Shown: positions 1 through 7,212 of the stretch, piece after piece
How positions within the stretch are numbered: position 1 is the first letter of the stretch
How the letters are laid out: each line of letters opens with the position of its first letter
DNA from: an uncultured Bacteroidales bacterium
GTDB taxonomy: Bacteria > Bacteroidota > Bacteroidia > Bacteroidales > P3
Direction of reading: 5' to 3'
Length of the DNA stretch: 20,539 nucleotides
NCBI GenBank assembly: GCA_937901525.1
Contig: CALDHX010000060.1
Coordinates: 1 to 20,539, forward strand
Translations under genes and position numbers: made by a program
The notes under the pieces: generated by a model
Databases searched by the model: none
Told to the model about the DNA's origin: nothing
The model's input: only the letters and a program-made list of their open reading frames with translations

Positions 1-125
1 ATTATATAACTACAAAATTTTATTTGTTAAAAGATTTTGCTCTGATTTCTTACGAAATTTAGACGGAAATCGGGGTTTGTTTTGCTAAAATGCGAAGAAA
101 ATAAATTACTCTCCAAGGGTAAGAC

Positions 126-187
126 TATTACTTTCCTATGGTAATAGGATTACCACTTAGTGGTAATGCTTCTACTTCAAAGAAGTA
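126..187. repeat. Cluster of three short inverted repeats
   Basis: Three small hairpins follow each other: TATTAC/GTAATA (126-131 with 141-146), ATTACCACT/AGTGGTAAT (149-157 with 159-167, one unpaired base between) and TACTTC/GAAGTA (173-178 with 182-187, loop AAA). The middle one is a near-perfect 19-bp palindrome that could be an operator or part of a structured RNA. None has a T-tract typical of a terminator. The last one overlaps the first unit of the 21-bp array. Confidence 0.45.
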
Positions 188-266
188 AAAAAATAAAACA
201 AAGAAAAAACTCAAAAAAGCAAAGAAAAAATCGAAAAAAACAAAGAAAAAAATAAAGAAATCTTTG
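178..266. repeat. 21-bp periodic CAAAG/A-tract array (array A)
   Basis: CAAAG occurs at 178, 199, 220 and 241, exactly 21 bases apart, and the inverted word CTTTG falls on the next register at 262. Units follow the pattern CAAAG, about six A, a variable centre of about three bases, then six or more A. The last CAAAG and the CTTTG can pair, giving the array a hairpin-like end. Arrays with the same period lie at 16739-16827 and 12386-12469. Confidence 0.8.
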
Positions 267-308
267 CTTTTTAAAATTAAATAGCTGATTTAGTGATTTT
301 TATTTAAA

Positions 309-370
309 GTGAAATACTTCAAAAATTTCGGATTAGTGTTTTGTTGTCCGAAATTTTTGAAGTATTTCGC
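309..370. repeat. Perfect 22-bp inverted repeat
   Basis: Arms 311-332 and 347-368 are exact reverse complements separated by a 14-base loop. A T-G pair and a G-C pair extend the stem to 309-370. It starts about 54 bases past the Nudix stop codon (minus strand), so it may end or stabilise that transcript. Neither side carries a good T-run, so a simple intrinsic terminator is not well supported. Confidence 0.75.
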
Positions 371-421
371 AGTTTAGTTTTAAGAAAAAGGTTTTTATCC
401 TCTTTTTTTACCAAGAATTTT

Positions 422-1048
422 CTAAATCTTGATGTGCTTTTTCAAAAAATGATAAAGACTTGGGTAGATTTTTCTTTTGTTTTGCTTGATGTATTCTTCG
501 CTTAACCATTCTACTCTTTCAATTCCTTCTTCTTCTTGTGGAGTTAAGGCTTCGGAGCTATTAGAAGACATACTATACCAATGAGTTGCTTTTAATTCTC
601 TTTTGCCTTCTCTGATATAAGTATGATATGTTACGTCTAATTTCTGATGAAGGGAGATGTTTTTCAAGCCTGTTTCTTCTTCAACCTCTCTTACGGCGGT
701 TACTTCTAAGTCTTCGCCCTCTTCTTTGTGTCCTTTTGGAAGGTCAAGGTGCTTATTTCGGAAAATAAACAAAAACTCACCTTTTTCATTCTTTACTAAC
801 CCTCCTGCGGCTAAGACAAAAATGAATTTTTCTGTGATTTTTTTGAAAGCAAGCTCTAAATCTTCATTTTTAACAATAATTAACACATCTTTTTTGTAGC
901 CATCGCCGAAAAAATGTGCAAAATTGATGGAATTTAACTCTTCCATATCACACTCTATTACTTCTCTTTGAGAGAATTTTTCTTTAAAAAAACAATCATT
1001 TGTTATGCAAATGTTGTTGTGTTTGTTGAAAATGTCGTATCTTTGCAT
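422..1048 (-). CDS. Nudix hydrolase family protein
   Basis: This 208-residue protein carries a complete Nudix box at about residues 106-128 (G-x5-E-x7-REV-x-EE-x-GL, seen as GHKEEGE then REVEEETGL), the Mg-binding helix of enzymes that hydrolyse nucleoside diphosphates linked to another moiety. The substrate cannot be told from sequence. The domain is preceded by about 80 residues, as in many Bacteroidetes Nudix proteins whose start resembles RYDIFNKHNNICIT. I chose ATG at 1048. The frame stays open for 30 more codons, but that part lies antisense to the pyrE coding start and lacks family likeness. Its start codon is separated by one base from the pyrE ATG on the other strand, so its promoter must lie inside pyrE. 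CAAATTAA at 1097-1104 (TTAATTTG on the minus strand) is a weak, one-mismatch candidate. Confidence 0.9.
   Translation of the reverse strand: MQRYDIFNKHNNICITNDCFFKEKFSQREVIECDMEELNSINFAHFFGDGYKKDVLIIVKNEDLELAFKKITEKFIFVLAAGGLVKNEKGEFLFIFRNKHLDLPKGHKEEGEDLEVTAVREVEEETGLKNISLHQKLDVTYHTYIREGKRELKATHWYSMSSNSSEALTPQEEEGIERVEWLSEEYIKQNKRKIYPSLYHFLKKHIKI
1017..1045 (+). promoter_or_regulatory. pyrE promoter (Bacteroidetes type)
   Basis: The -7 element TATCTTTG (1038-1045) matches TAnnTTTG exactly, and a TTG at 1017-1019 lies 18 bases upstream as a candidate -33 element. Transcription should begin about 4-6 bases after the element, at or next to the pyrE ATG (1050). The promoter lies within the 5' coding part of the divergent Nudix gene. 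Confidence 0.7.
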
Positions 1049-1049
1049 T

Positions 1050-1706
1050 ATGATTATGAATAAAGAGACAGCCATACAAGCAGCCCGATTTTTATTGCAA
1101 ATTAAAGCAATAAAATTGAATAATGAAAATCCGTTCACATGGGCATCGGGTCGTAAGAGCCCAATTTATTGCGATAACAGGGTAACTTTATCTCACCCTG
1201 AAATAAGAACATTTATTAGACAACAGTTTGTTGCTATTGTAAATGAGCTATTTTCTGATGTAGATGTAATAGCCGGAGTAGCCACAGGAGGAATTCCACA
1301 AGGCGTTTTAGTAGCACAAGACTTAGGAAAACCTTTTGTTTATGTGCGTCCGAGTGAAAAAGCTCATGGATTGCAAAACAAAATTGAAGGCGACATAAAA
1401 GAAGGTCAAACAGTTGTCGTTATAGAAGACTTAGTTTCGACAGGAAAGAGTAGCTTGCAAGCAGTAGAAGCTTTAAGAGCAAGCGGGTGTCAAGTAAAAG
1501 GCATGGCAGCTATATTTACTTATAACTTAGATGTAGCGAAAAAGGCTTTTGAAGATGCAGATGTTAAACTAAGTACAATAACAGATTACCACACGCTAAT
1601 AGATTTAGCAGCGGAAGAAAACTTCATAAGAACAGAAGATTTGGATTCTCTTTCAGAGTGGAGAAAAAATCCTGAATTATGGAGTGAAAAGAGAATGAAT
1701 GATTAA
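1050..1706 (+). CDS. pyrE: Orotate phosphoribosyltransferase
   Basis: PyrE transfers ribose-5-phosphate from PRPP to orotate, giving OMP in de novo pyrimidine synthesis in the cytosol. The PRPP-binding signature VVIEDLVSTGKSS is at about residues 123-135. Family motifs FTWASGRKSPIYCDNR near the N-terminus and GVATGGIPQG in the middle are present, and 218 residues is a usual length. The frame extends upstream to 1005, but that part includes the promoter, so the start is ATG 1050 or ATG 1056 (MNKETAI). With transcription expected to begin near 1050, the message is predicted to be leaderless or nearly so. A terminator follows, and the next gene is the SRPBCC gene that commonly accompanies pyrE in Bacteroidetes. 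Confidence 0.95.
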   Translation: MIMNKETAIQAARFLLQIKAIKLNNENPFTWASGRKSPIYCDNRVTLSHPEIRTFIRQQFVAIVNELFSDVDVIAGVATGGIPQGVLVAQDLGKPFVYVRPSEKAHGLQNKIEGDIKEGQTVVVIEDLVSTGKSSLQAVEALRASGCQVKGMAAIFTYNLDVAKKAFEDADVKLSTITDYHTLIDLAAEENFIRTEDLDSLSEWRKNPELWSEKRMND

Positions 1707-1733
1707 TTTTTTTTTGTTTGTGATTAATTTGGA

Positions 1734-1765
1734 GGCGTTATATTAAGTAAGTAACGCCTTTTTTA
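1734..1765 (+). terminator. Intrinsic terminator after pyrE
   Basis: GGCGTTA (1734-1740) pairs with TAACGCC (1752-1758) around an 11-base loop, and six T follow at 1759-1764. This is a standard factor-independent terminator 28 bases past the pyrE stop. It lies only 12 bases before the next ATG, so the downstream pair depends on read-through or on a promoter I could not identify. Confidence 0.85.
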
Positions 1766-1776
1766 TAATAAGATTT

Positions 1777-2187
1777 ATGGTGAAGATAGAAAGTAAGAAA
1801 GTGGAACTCAATAGAAATGTGGAATTTGTATATGAATATTTGTCAGATTTCACTCATTTCTCAATGATGGCAAATGATAAAATAGAAAATTTCAAGGCAA
1901 CACAAGATCGTTGTTCTTTCACTGTGAAGGGAATGACTGATATGGGGCTTAAAATCATCGCAAGAGTGCCAAATGAATCAATAACAATATCAAATGATAC
2001 TGATATTCCAAGTTCAATGCCACTTAATTTCTTGATTATTTTTGAGTTTGAAAGATTGGAACCATACGTTACAAAGGCAGTTGTAAAGATGGAGCTTGAT
2101 GCAAATCCAATGATTGCGATGATGGTGAAGAAACCATTAGAGAAATTCGTTAATTCTTTGGCTGATGGAATGAAAATGATGATGTAA
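1777..2187 (+). CDS. SRPBCC-fold (polyketide cyclase-like) protein
   Basis: A 136-residue cytosolic protein with the START/SRPBCC pattern: N-terminal strand MVKIESKKVELN, helix with VYEYLSDFTHF, central strands with FTVKGMTDMGLKIIARV, and a long C-terminal helix (PLEKFVNSLADGMKMM). The fold forms a hydrophobic pocket for a lipid-like or aromatic ligand, and no catalytic residue is diagnostic. Recalled Bacteroidetes homologs of this size sit directly after pyrE, which fits here; their function is unknown. The start is ATG 1777, 12 bases past the pyrE terminator. The stop is two bases before the next ATG, so it is very probably co-translated with the envelope protein that follows. Confidence 0.75.
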   Translation: MVKIESKKVELNRNVEFVYEYLSDFTHFSMMANDKIENFKATQDRCSFTVKGMTDMGLKIIARVPNESITISNDTDIPSSMPLNFLIIFEFERLEPYVTKAVVKMELDANPMIAMMVKKPLEKFVNSLADGMKMMM

Positions 2188-2189
2188 TT

Positions 2190-4028
2190 ATGAAAAGAAA
2201 TTTAATTTTTATTCTTTTTCTCTTGGTAAGCATAGGGGGATTTTCTCAAAAACAATTAATTGAGAATTATGACTTGTGTTCTACTGAAATAAAAGAAGAG
2301 TCAAAAAAACAATTTAAAAAAGCATATAATTATTATAAACATGGAAAGTTTGAAAAAAGCTTTCCTATACTTAGAGACTTAACTGAAAAAGAGCCAGAGT
2401 TTGCAAGTCCGTATTTTATTCTTGGTATGATAGGTGTTGCAAAGGATAATCCGAAAATGATTGAAAAGTATTTTCCTTTGGTGCTTGAGGTTTGTCCAAA
2501 TTATTCTCATCCGTTGTTGTTTTATTATCTTGGTATGATTGATTATTCGCATGATGAATATGATGCTGCGGTAGTTAATTTTGAGAAGTTTATAAATGCT
2601 ACAATGTATGATGAATCTTATACTGAATTGTATAAGTCTGCGGTTAATTATGTGGAATGGTGTGATTTTTTTAGCCTTGGTGAAAAAAATAAATATCCTT
2701 TCATTACAAATAAACTTGAAAAAATTTCCTCTGAATTAGATATTACAAATCCTTATGTTTCATTAGATGAAGAAATGGTTTTCTTTGTTAGAAAGAAAAA
2801 ACAAAGAGTGAAAAATGAAGATAGTTTCTATCAACAAACAACTTTTACAACAAAAGATATTCTTTGTCAATCGCGTAAGTTTTATGACGAGGATTTGGAA
2901 AGATATGTATATGAAGAGGGGTATCCTATAATTGAGTTGGAAAATGCCTTGAATAAACCTACAAAAGTGTCTTTAACTGCTGATAAAAGATATATGTATC
3001 TTTCTTCATTGGATAAAACAACGGGTAAATATCAGGTTTATTTCTTGCAATGTATCAATGGAATTTGGTCGCAACCCGATAATGTGGGAAATCTTATTAA
3101 TTTGAATAATGCTAATCAAATCCACCCTTTTGTAACTCCTGATGGTAATACTCTTTACTTTGCTTCGGATAGAGAAGGTGGTCATGGTGGTTATGATATT
3201 TGGGTTACTCAAAAAGGAAAAGATGGCTTGTGGCAAAAACCTACTAATGCAGGACGAAGAATCAATAGCCCGGGAGATGAATATTCTCCTTATCTTCACC
3301 CTGATTATGAAAGTTTTTATTTTTCTTCAAATGGTTGGAAAGGTTATGGCGACTTGGATTTGTTTTATATTGATTTGAGTGATATAAATATGAAAAAACC
3401 AAGAAATATCGGACAATATATCAACTCAGAACAACCCGAAAGTGATATAGTGTTAAGTAAAGATGGAAAAACTGCATATTGTGTTTTGCTTGATTCTGTA
3501 TCGGATAATTATAGTCTTGTTTCTTATGAATTGCCTCCTTATTGCAGAGCTCCGGAAATTCATCTTATGAAATTAAAGATTATAGATAAACAAATGCCTG
3601 CTTATAATTGTAAGGTGGATTTTTATAATCTTACAGAAAATACAAAAATTAGTTACTATACTCCGGATAATGAAGATAATATTTGTGTTGCAATTAAGCC
3701 AAATGATAAGTATCTGATAAAAATTGAAAAACCTTCTTATGCCTTTTTTTATCATACAATAGATCTTCCAAGAGAAATTGATAGTTTGAGTGTAGAGATA
3801 AAAACTTTGCAAAGCGGAGAGGTTTATCCTATTGAAAACGATAAATTGTTTCTTGAAGATTTCTTGCATTATTTAATAGATAATCCACGTATTCGTATAC
3901 AATTGCTTGGTAAAAGCGAGGAAACTCAACAGGTTCAAGAATATCTTATATATAATGGTGTGAGAGAGGATAGGGTTCGTATAAATAAAAACATAGTTAG
4001 CGATAAACTATCTTACATTGTTGATTAG
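2190..4028 (+). CDS. PorE-like TPR/PD40 envelope protein with reduced OmpA-like end
   Basis: This 612-residue exported protein begins with a Sec signal peptide (MKRN, hydrophobic core 5-17, likely cut after GGFS at 19; no lipobox cysteine). TPR-like helices follow (about 40-160). Then comes a beta-propeller with PD40/WD40-like blades (about 255-440), including TPDGNTLYFASDREGGHGGYD and DLDLFYID-type repeats. A carboxypeptidase-regulatory-like domain spans about 458-540. The order TPR, propeller, regulatory domain, OmpA_C matches PorE, a peptidoglycan-bound part of the type IX secretion system. Here only about 60 residues remain for the OmpA_C part (553-612). They resemble its helix-strand and C-terminal helix but lack the central segment with the peptidoglycan-binding Asp and Arg. 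It may be a PorE paralogue. It starts two bases after the SRPBCC stop. Confidence 0.8.
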   Translation: MKRNLIFILFLLVSIGGFSQKQLIENYDLCSTEIKEESKKQFKKAYNYYKHGKFEKSFPILRDLTEKEPEFASPYFILGMIGVAKDNPKMIEKYFPLVLEVCPNYSHPLLFYYLGMIDYSHDEYDAAVVNFEKFINATMYDESYTELYKSAVNYVEWCDFFSLGEKNKYPFITNKLEKISSELDITNPYVSLDEEMVFFVRKKKQRVKNEDSFYQQTTFTTKDILCQSRKFYDEDLERYVYEEGYPIIELENALNKPTKVSLTADKRYMYLSSLDKTTGKYQVYFLQCINGIWSQPDNVGNLINLNNANQIHPFVTPDGNTLYFASDREGGHGGYDIWVTQKGKDGLWQKPTNAGRRINSPGDEYSPYLHPDYESFYFSSNGWKGYGDLDLFYIDLSDINMKKPRNIGQYINSEQPESDIVLSKDGKTAYCVLLDSVSDNYSLVSYELPPYCRAPEIHLMKLKIIDKQMPAYNCKVDFYNLTENTKISYYTPDNEDNICVAIKPNDKYLIKIEKPSYAFFYHTIDLPREIDSLSVEIKTLQSGEVYPIENDKLFLEDFLHYLIDNPRIRIQLLGKSEETQQVQEYLIYNGVREDRVRINKNIVSDKLSYIVD

Positions 4029-4030
4029 AG

Positions 4031-4078
4031 AAGAAATAAAGTAAAGAAAAAGTAATTTTTTTCTTTACTTTATTTCTT
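4031..4078. terminator. Bidirectional AT-rich terminator between convergent genes
   Basis: Arms 4031-4051 and 4058-4078 form a perfect 21-bp stem with a 6-base loop (GTAATT). The arms are A-rich and T-rich, so on either strand the stem ends in a T-rich segment. It lies between the PorE-like gene (stop 4028) and the minus-strand ABC exporter, and it includes that gene's last four codons and its stop (4065-4067). Confidence 0.8.
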
Positions 4079-5876
4079 GCATTTTACAAAGCGTGTAATA
4101 AATTCCATTTTTTGCGATTAGTTCTGCGTGAGTGCCTGTTTCTACTACGCAACCTTTATCCATAACTATTATCTTATCGCAATTTTTTATTGTAGATAAT
4201 CTATGTGCTATTGTGATTATTGTTTTTTCTTTTGAAAGGTTGTCTATTGCTTTTTGAACACTGTGTTCTGAAATGGTATCTAAGGCAGAGGTGGCTTCGT
4301 CTAAGATTAGAATTTCGCATTTTCTTAGTACTGCTCTTGCAATTGCTATGCGTTGTCTTTGTCCTCCTGATAGAATACTGCCTCTATCGCCGATGATTGT
4401 GTCGTATCCTTGTGGTAATTTGCTGATAAATTCGTGTGCGTTAGCAATGCGTGCAGCTGCTTCTATTTCTTCTTTGCTAAAAGTGTTTTCTCCAAAACTT
4501 ATGTTGTTGCTTATTGTGTCGTTAAACAAGATGGTTTCTTGTGTAACAATAGAGATGTGTTTTCTTACTTGTTGTGAACTCATTTCTTCTATTGAAATGC
4601 CGTCAAAGTATATTGAACCTGAGTTTATGTTGTAGAATTTCATTATCAGGTCTATCAAAGTGCTTTTTCCTGAGCCAGATGCTCCAACTATTGCAGTGTT
4701 TTCTCCTTTTTTAAAGGTGAGATTGATGTCTTTTAATATTGGAGTTTTTTCATCGTAGGAGAAGTTTAGGTTTTCAATTGTGATTTCTTTGCTGAATTTC
4801 TCTAAGTTGGTTGGATTTTTGGGTTCAATGATTGTGTTGTTTGCGTAGATTATTTCGCATATTCTGTTTTTTGCTGCATCGGCTTTCTTGATGTTGTAGA
4901 AAGATGTTGAAATGTCTTTTGCTGGTTTGATGAGTAGTGAAAATATTATAAGGTAAACAATAAACATATCTGCACTCATAAGGACAGGGGAACAGATTAC
5001 GTTGCGAGCACCTACTAAAAGGATTCCGATTACTAAGCAATTGCCAAAGAATTCGCTTTGTGGTGAGGCTAGGTTTACTCTTCTATTTATTTTGTTGCGT
5101 AGTCGTGTGTAAGAGGTGTTGAAACTTCTGAATCGATTGTTCATTTCTTCAATTGCATTGAATGATTTGATTATTCTTAGTGCAGAAATTGTTTCTTCTA
5201 ATATTGAGGTGAGATGAGAAGATTTTTGTTGCATGTGCTTAGAACTACGTTTTAGTTTGCGAGAAAAGAATGATACTATACCCGCAACAGGAGGGAAGAC
5301 AAGCAATACAAGTAGTGTTATTTTGTAGTCAATATATAAAAGAACAGAAAAGTATAATATTACGCTGATTACATTAACTATTAGGGTTTGTAAGGATTGC
5401 AGAACGTTTTGGTCATATTCTGTTATGTCGTTGCTAAGACGTGAAAGTAAATCTCCTTTTTTGTATTTGGAGATAAAACCAATTGTTTGTGAGGAGAATT
5501 GTTCAAATAAACTATTTCTTATGTTGCGTATGATTTTGTTGCGAGTAGAGCCAATAAAGTATGAGGCTAAATAGGTAAATAGGTCTTTTAGAAAATAGAT
5601 TACAAAAATTATTGCTGCAAAAAGCCAAAGTGCTTTGTGCTTTCCAAAGGATAGGCAATAATCATATACTTTGTTGAGAATAATTTCTAATTGTGAGGGA
5701 TTTTCTACTGCATCAGTCGGCGTGTCAAAAAGAATTTGTAGGAAATTGCTAACAGAAAGAATAGATGCGATAGAGAATAAAGTTGCCATACACATGAGAG
5801 CAAAAAATAGTATTATGCTCCCTGTGTATGGCTTTAAGATGTTTCTTGTGAATGTTTTGCTTTTGTTATTTGCCAT
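4065..5876 (-). CDS. MsbA-like ABC transporter, permease fused to ATPase
   Basis: A 603-residue half-transporter with an N-terminal six-helix ABC exporter domain (about 15-335) and a C-terminal nucleotide-binding domain. Visible motifs are Walker A GASGSGKST (about 398-406), signature LSGGQ (502-506), Walker B ILILDEATSALD (from 522) and the switch histidine in TIAHRLSTI (about 558). The layout resembles MsbA and other type IV exporters, homodimers that move lipids, lipid-linked glycans, peptides or drugs. The substrate is not determined. Bacteroidetes genomes usually annotate such genes as lipid A export proteins. I chose ATG 5876 (MANNKSK). A GTG at 5882 is in frame but less likely. The start overlaps the end of purB by 11 bases, so it is the last gene of the operon. 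Confidence 0.88.
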   Translation of the reverse strand: MANNKSKTFTRNILKPYTGSIILFFALMCMATLFSIASILSVSNFLQILFDTPTDAVENPSQLEIILNKVYDYCLSFGKHKALWLFAAIIFVIYFLKDLFTYLASYFIGSTRNKIIRNIRNSLFEQFSSQTIGFISKYKKGDLLSRLSNDITEYDQNVLQSLQTLIVNVISVILYFSVLLYIDYKITLLVLLVFPPVAGIVSFFSRKLKRSSKHMQQKSSHLTSILEETISALRIIKSFNAIEEMNNRFRSFNTSYTRLRNKINRRVNLASPQSEFFGNCLVIGILLVGARNVICSPVLMSADMFIVYLIIFSLLIKPAKDISTSFYNIKKADAAKNRICEIIYANNTIIEPKNPTNLEKFSKEITIENLNFSYDEKTPILKDINLTFKKGENTAIVGASGSGKSTLIDLIMKFYNINSGSIYFDGISIEEMSSQQVRKHISIVTQETILFNDTISNNISFGENTFSKEEIEAAARIANAHEFISKLPQGYDTIIGDRGSILSGGQRQRIAIARAVLRKCEILILDEATSALDTISEHSVQKAIDNLSKEKTIITIAHRLSTIKNCDKIIVMDKGCVVETGTHAELIAKNGIYYTLCKMQEIK

Positions 5877-7209
5877 AAACACCTACATAGTTAGAAGGCG
5901 TAATTTGTCGCATTCTTTCTTTTGTTTCTTGGTCTATGTCAAGAGTTTCAATAAATTCTGCGATAGTTTGTTGATTTATTTTAGCGTTTGTGCGTGTTAA
6001 GGCTTTGAGTGTTTCGTATGGATTAGGATAATTCATGCTTCTTAATATGGTTTGAAGTGCTTCTGCTACAACTGCCCAATTGTTTTCTAAGTCTCTTTCC
6101 AATGCTTCTTGGTTTAGGATTAGTTTATTCATTCCTTTTATTATGGAATTTAGGGCTATTATTGTGTGTGCAATAGGAACTCCTATGTTTCTGCTTACGG
6201 TAGAGTCTGTTAGGTCTCTTTGAAGACGAGAAATAGGTAGTTTCATTGAAAGATGTTCAAATATTGCATTTGCAATTCCTAAGTTTCCTTCTGCGTTTTC
6301 AAAGTCTATTGGATTAACTTTGTGTGGCATTGCACTACTTCCTACTTCTCCTTCTTTTATTTTTTGTTTGAAGTATTCCATTGATATATATTGCCACATA
6401 TCTTTGCAGAAGTCCATAAGGATTATATTGATTCTTCTTACATTGTCAAAGTAGGCTGCAAGGTGATCATAATTTTCTATTTGTGTTGTGTAAAGCGAAC
6501 GTTCTAAGCCGATAGTTGCACAGAAATTGTTTGCAAATTCTACCCAATCATATTGAGGGAATGCAATGTTGTGTGCATTGAAGTTTCCTGTTGCTCCTCC
6601 AAATTTTGCAGCAAATGGAATGAAGGCAAAGTATGCAAGTTGTTGTTCAAGACGATATACAAATACTTGCATTTCTTTTCCTAATAAAGTTGGCGATGCA
6701 GGTTGTCCGTGAGTGTGTGCAAGCATTGGAACGGTTTTCCATTCTTTTGCTTTTTCAGATATTAATTCTAACACATTGTTCAAAAGAGGCATAAAGGTTT
6801 CTTGATGACAATCTTTAAGACTTAAAGGAACTGAGGTGTTGTTTATGTCTTGTGAGGTTAGCCCAAAGTGAATAAATTCTTTGAACTCTGCAATGTTCAT
6901 TTCGTCAAAGCGTTGTTTGATGAAATATTCTACTGCTTTAACATCGTGATTTGTGATTTTTTCAATTTCTTTTATTTGATTTGCGTTCTCAGATGTGAAA
7001 TCAACGTAGATTTTGCGTAAATCTTCAAATTTTGTTTTGTCAAAATTGCTTAATTGTGGTAAGCCTAATTCGCATAATGCGATGAAATATTCTATTTCTA
7101 CTTTAACTCTGTATTTTATTAATGATGCTTCTGAAAAATAATTAGAAAGCTCTTTTGTTTGTCTTGAATATCTGCCATCAATAGGGGATATTGCGTCTAA
7201 TGCTGCCAT
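5866..7209 (-). CDS. purB: Adenylosuccinate lyase
   Basis: PurB releases fumarate from SAICAR and from adenylosuccinate, two steps of purine synthesis, as a cytosolic homotetramer. The superfamily signature SSAMPHKVNP lies at residues 291-300 on the flexible catalytic loop (serine 291/292). The other active-site regions are FGLTSQDINNT (115-125) and AHTHGQPASP (164-173). At 447 residues it has the full E. coli-like length. The N-terminus (ALDAISPIDGRY) is typical of this class, fixing the start at ATG 7209. It begins three bases after the PHP phosphatase stop and overlaps the ABC exporter start. Confidence 0.96.
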   Translation of the reverse strand: MAALDAISPIDGRYSRQTKELSNYFSEASLIKYRVKVEIEYFIALCELGLPQLSNFDKTKFEDLRKIYVDFTSENANQIKEIEKITNHDVKAVEYFIKQRFDEMNIAEFKEFIHFGLTSQDINNTSVPLSLKDCHQETFMPLLNNVLELISEKAKEWKTVPMLAHTHGQPASPTLLGKEMQVFVYRLEQQLAYFAFIPFAAKFGGATGNFNAHNIAFPQYDWVEFANNFCATIGLERSLYTTQIENYDHLAAYFDNVRRINIILMDFCKDMWQYISMEYFKQKIKEGEVGSSAMPHKVNPIDFENAEGNLGIANAIFEHLSMKLPISRLQRDLTDSTVSRNIGVPIAHTIIALNSIIKGMNKLILNQEALERDLENNWAVVAEALQTILRSMNYPNPYETLKALTRTNAKINQQTIAEFIETLDIDQETKERMRQITPSNYVGVYGK

Positions 7210-7212
7210 ATT

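Larger units (their letters stand above)
1..421. other. Gene-free region with repeats and hairpins
   Basis: No open frame here looks like a gene on either strand. The stretch is very AT-rich. It holds three small hairpins (126-187), a 21-bp periodic A-rich array (178-266) and a perfect 22-bp inverted repeat (311-368), listed separately. I found no TAnnTTTG promoter element in the first 120 bases, which may be the untranslated end of a gene lying to the left. Confidence 0.6.

Noticed and set aside
178..266. CRISPR array
   Set aside because: Units are 21 bp with only about five fixed bases, the between-unit sequence is not unique spacer DNA, and no cas gene is nearby.
1005..1049. Longer pyrE reading from ATG 1005
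   Set aside because: This segment contains the TATCTTTG promoter element, so it is unlikely to be in the message, and its translation is not PyrE-like.
1049..1138. N-terminal extension of the Nudix protein to 238 residues
   Set aside because: The extra 30 codons are exactly antisense to the pyrE coding start and lack family likeness; ATG 1048 gives the usual N-terminus.
2802..2806. Isolated CAAAG in the PorE-like gene as another array
   Set aside because: It is a single occurrence with no neighbours at 21-bp distance.
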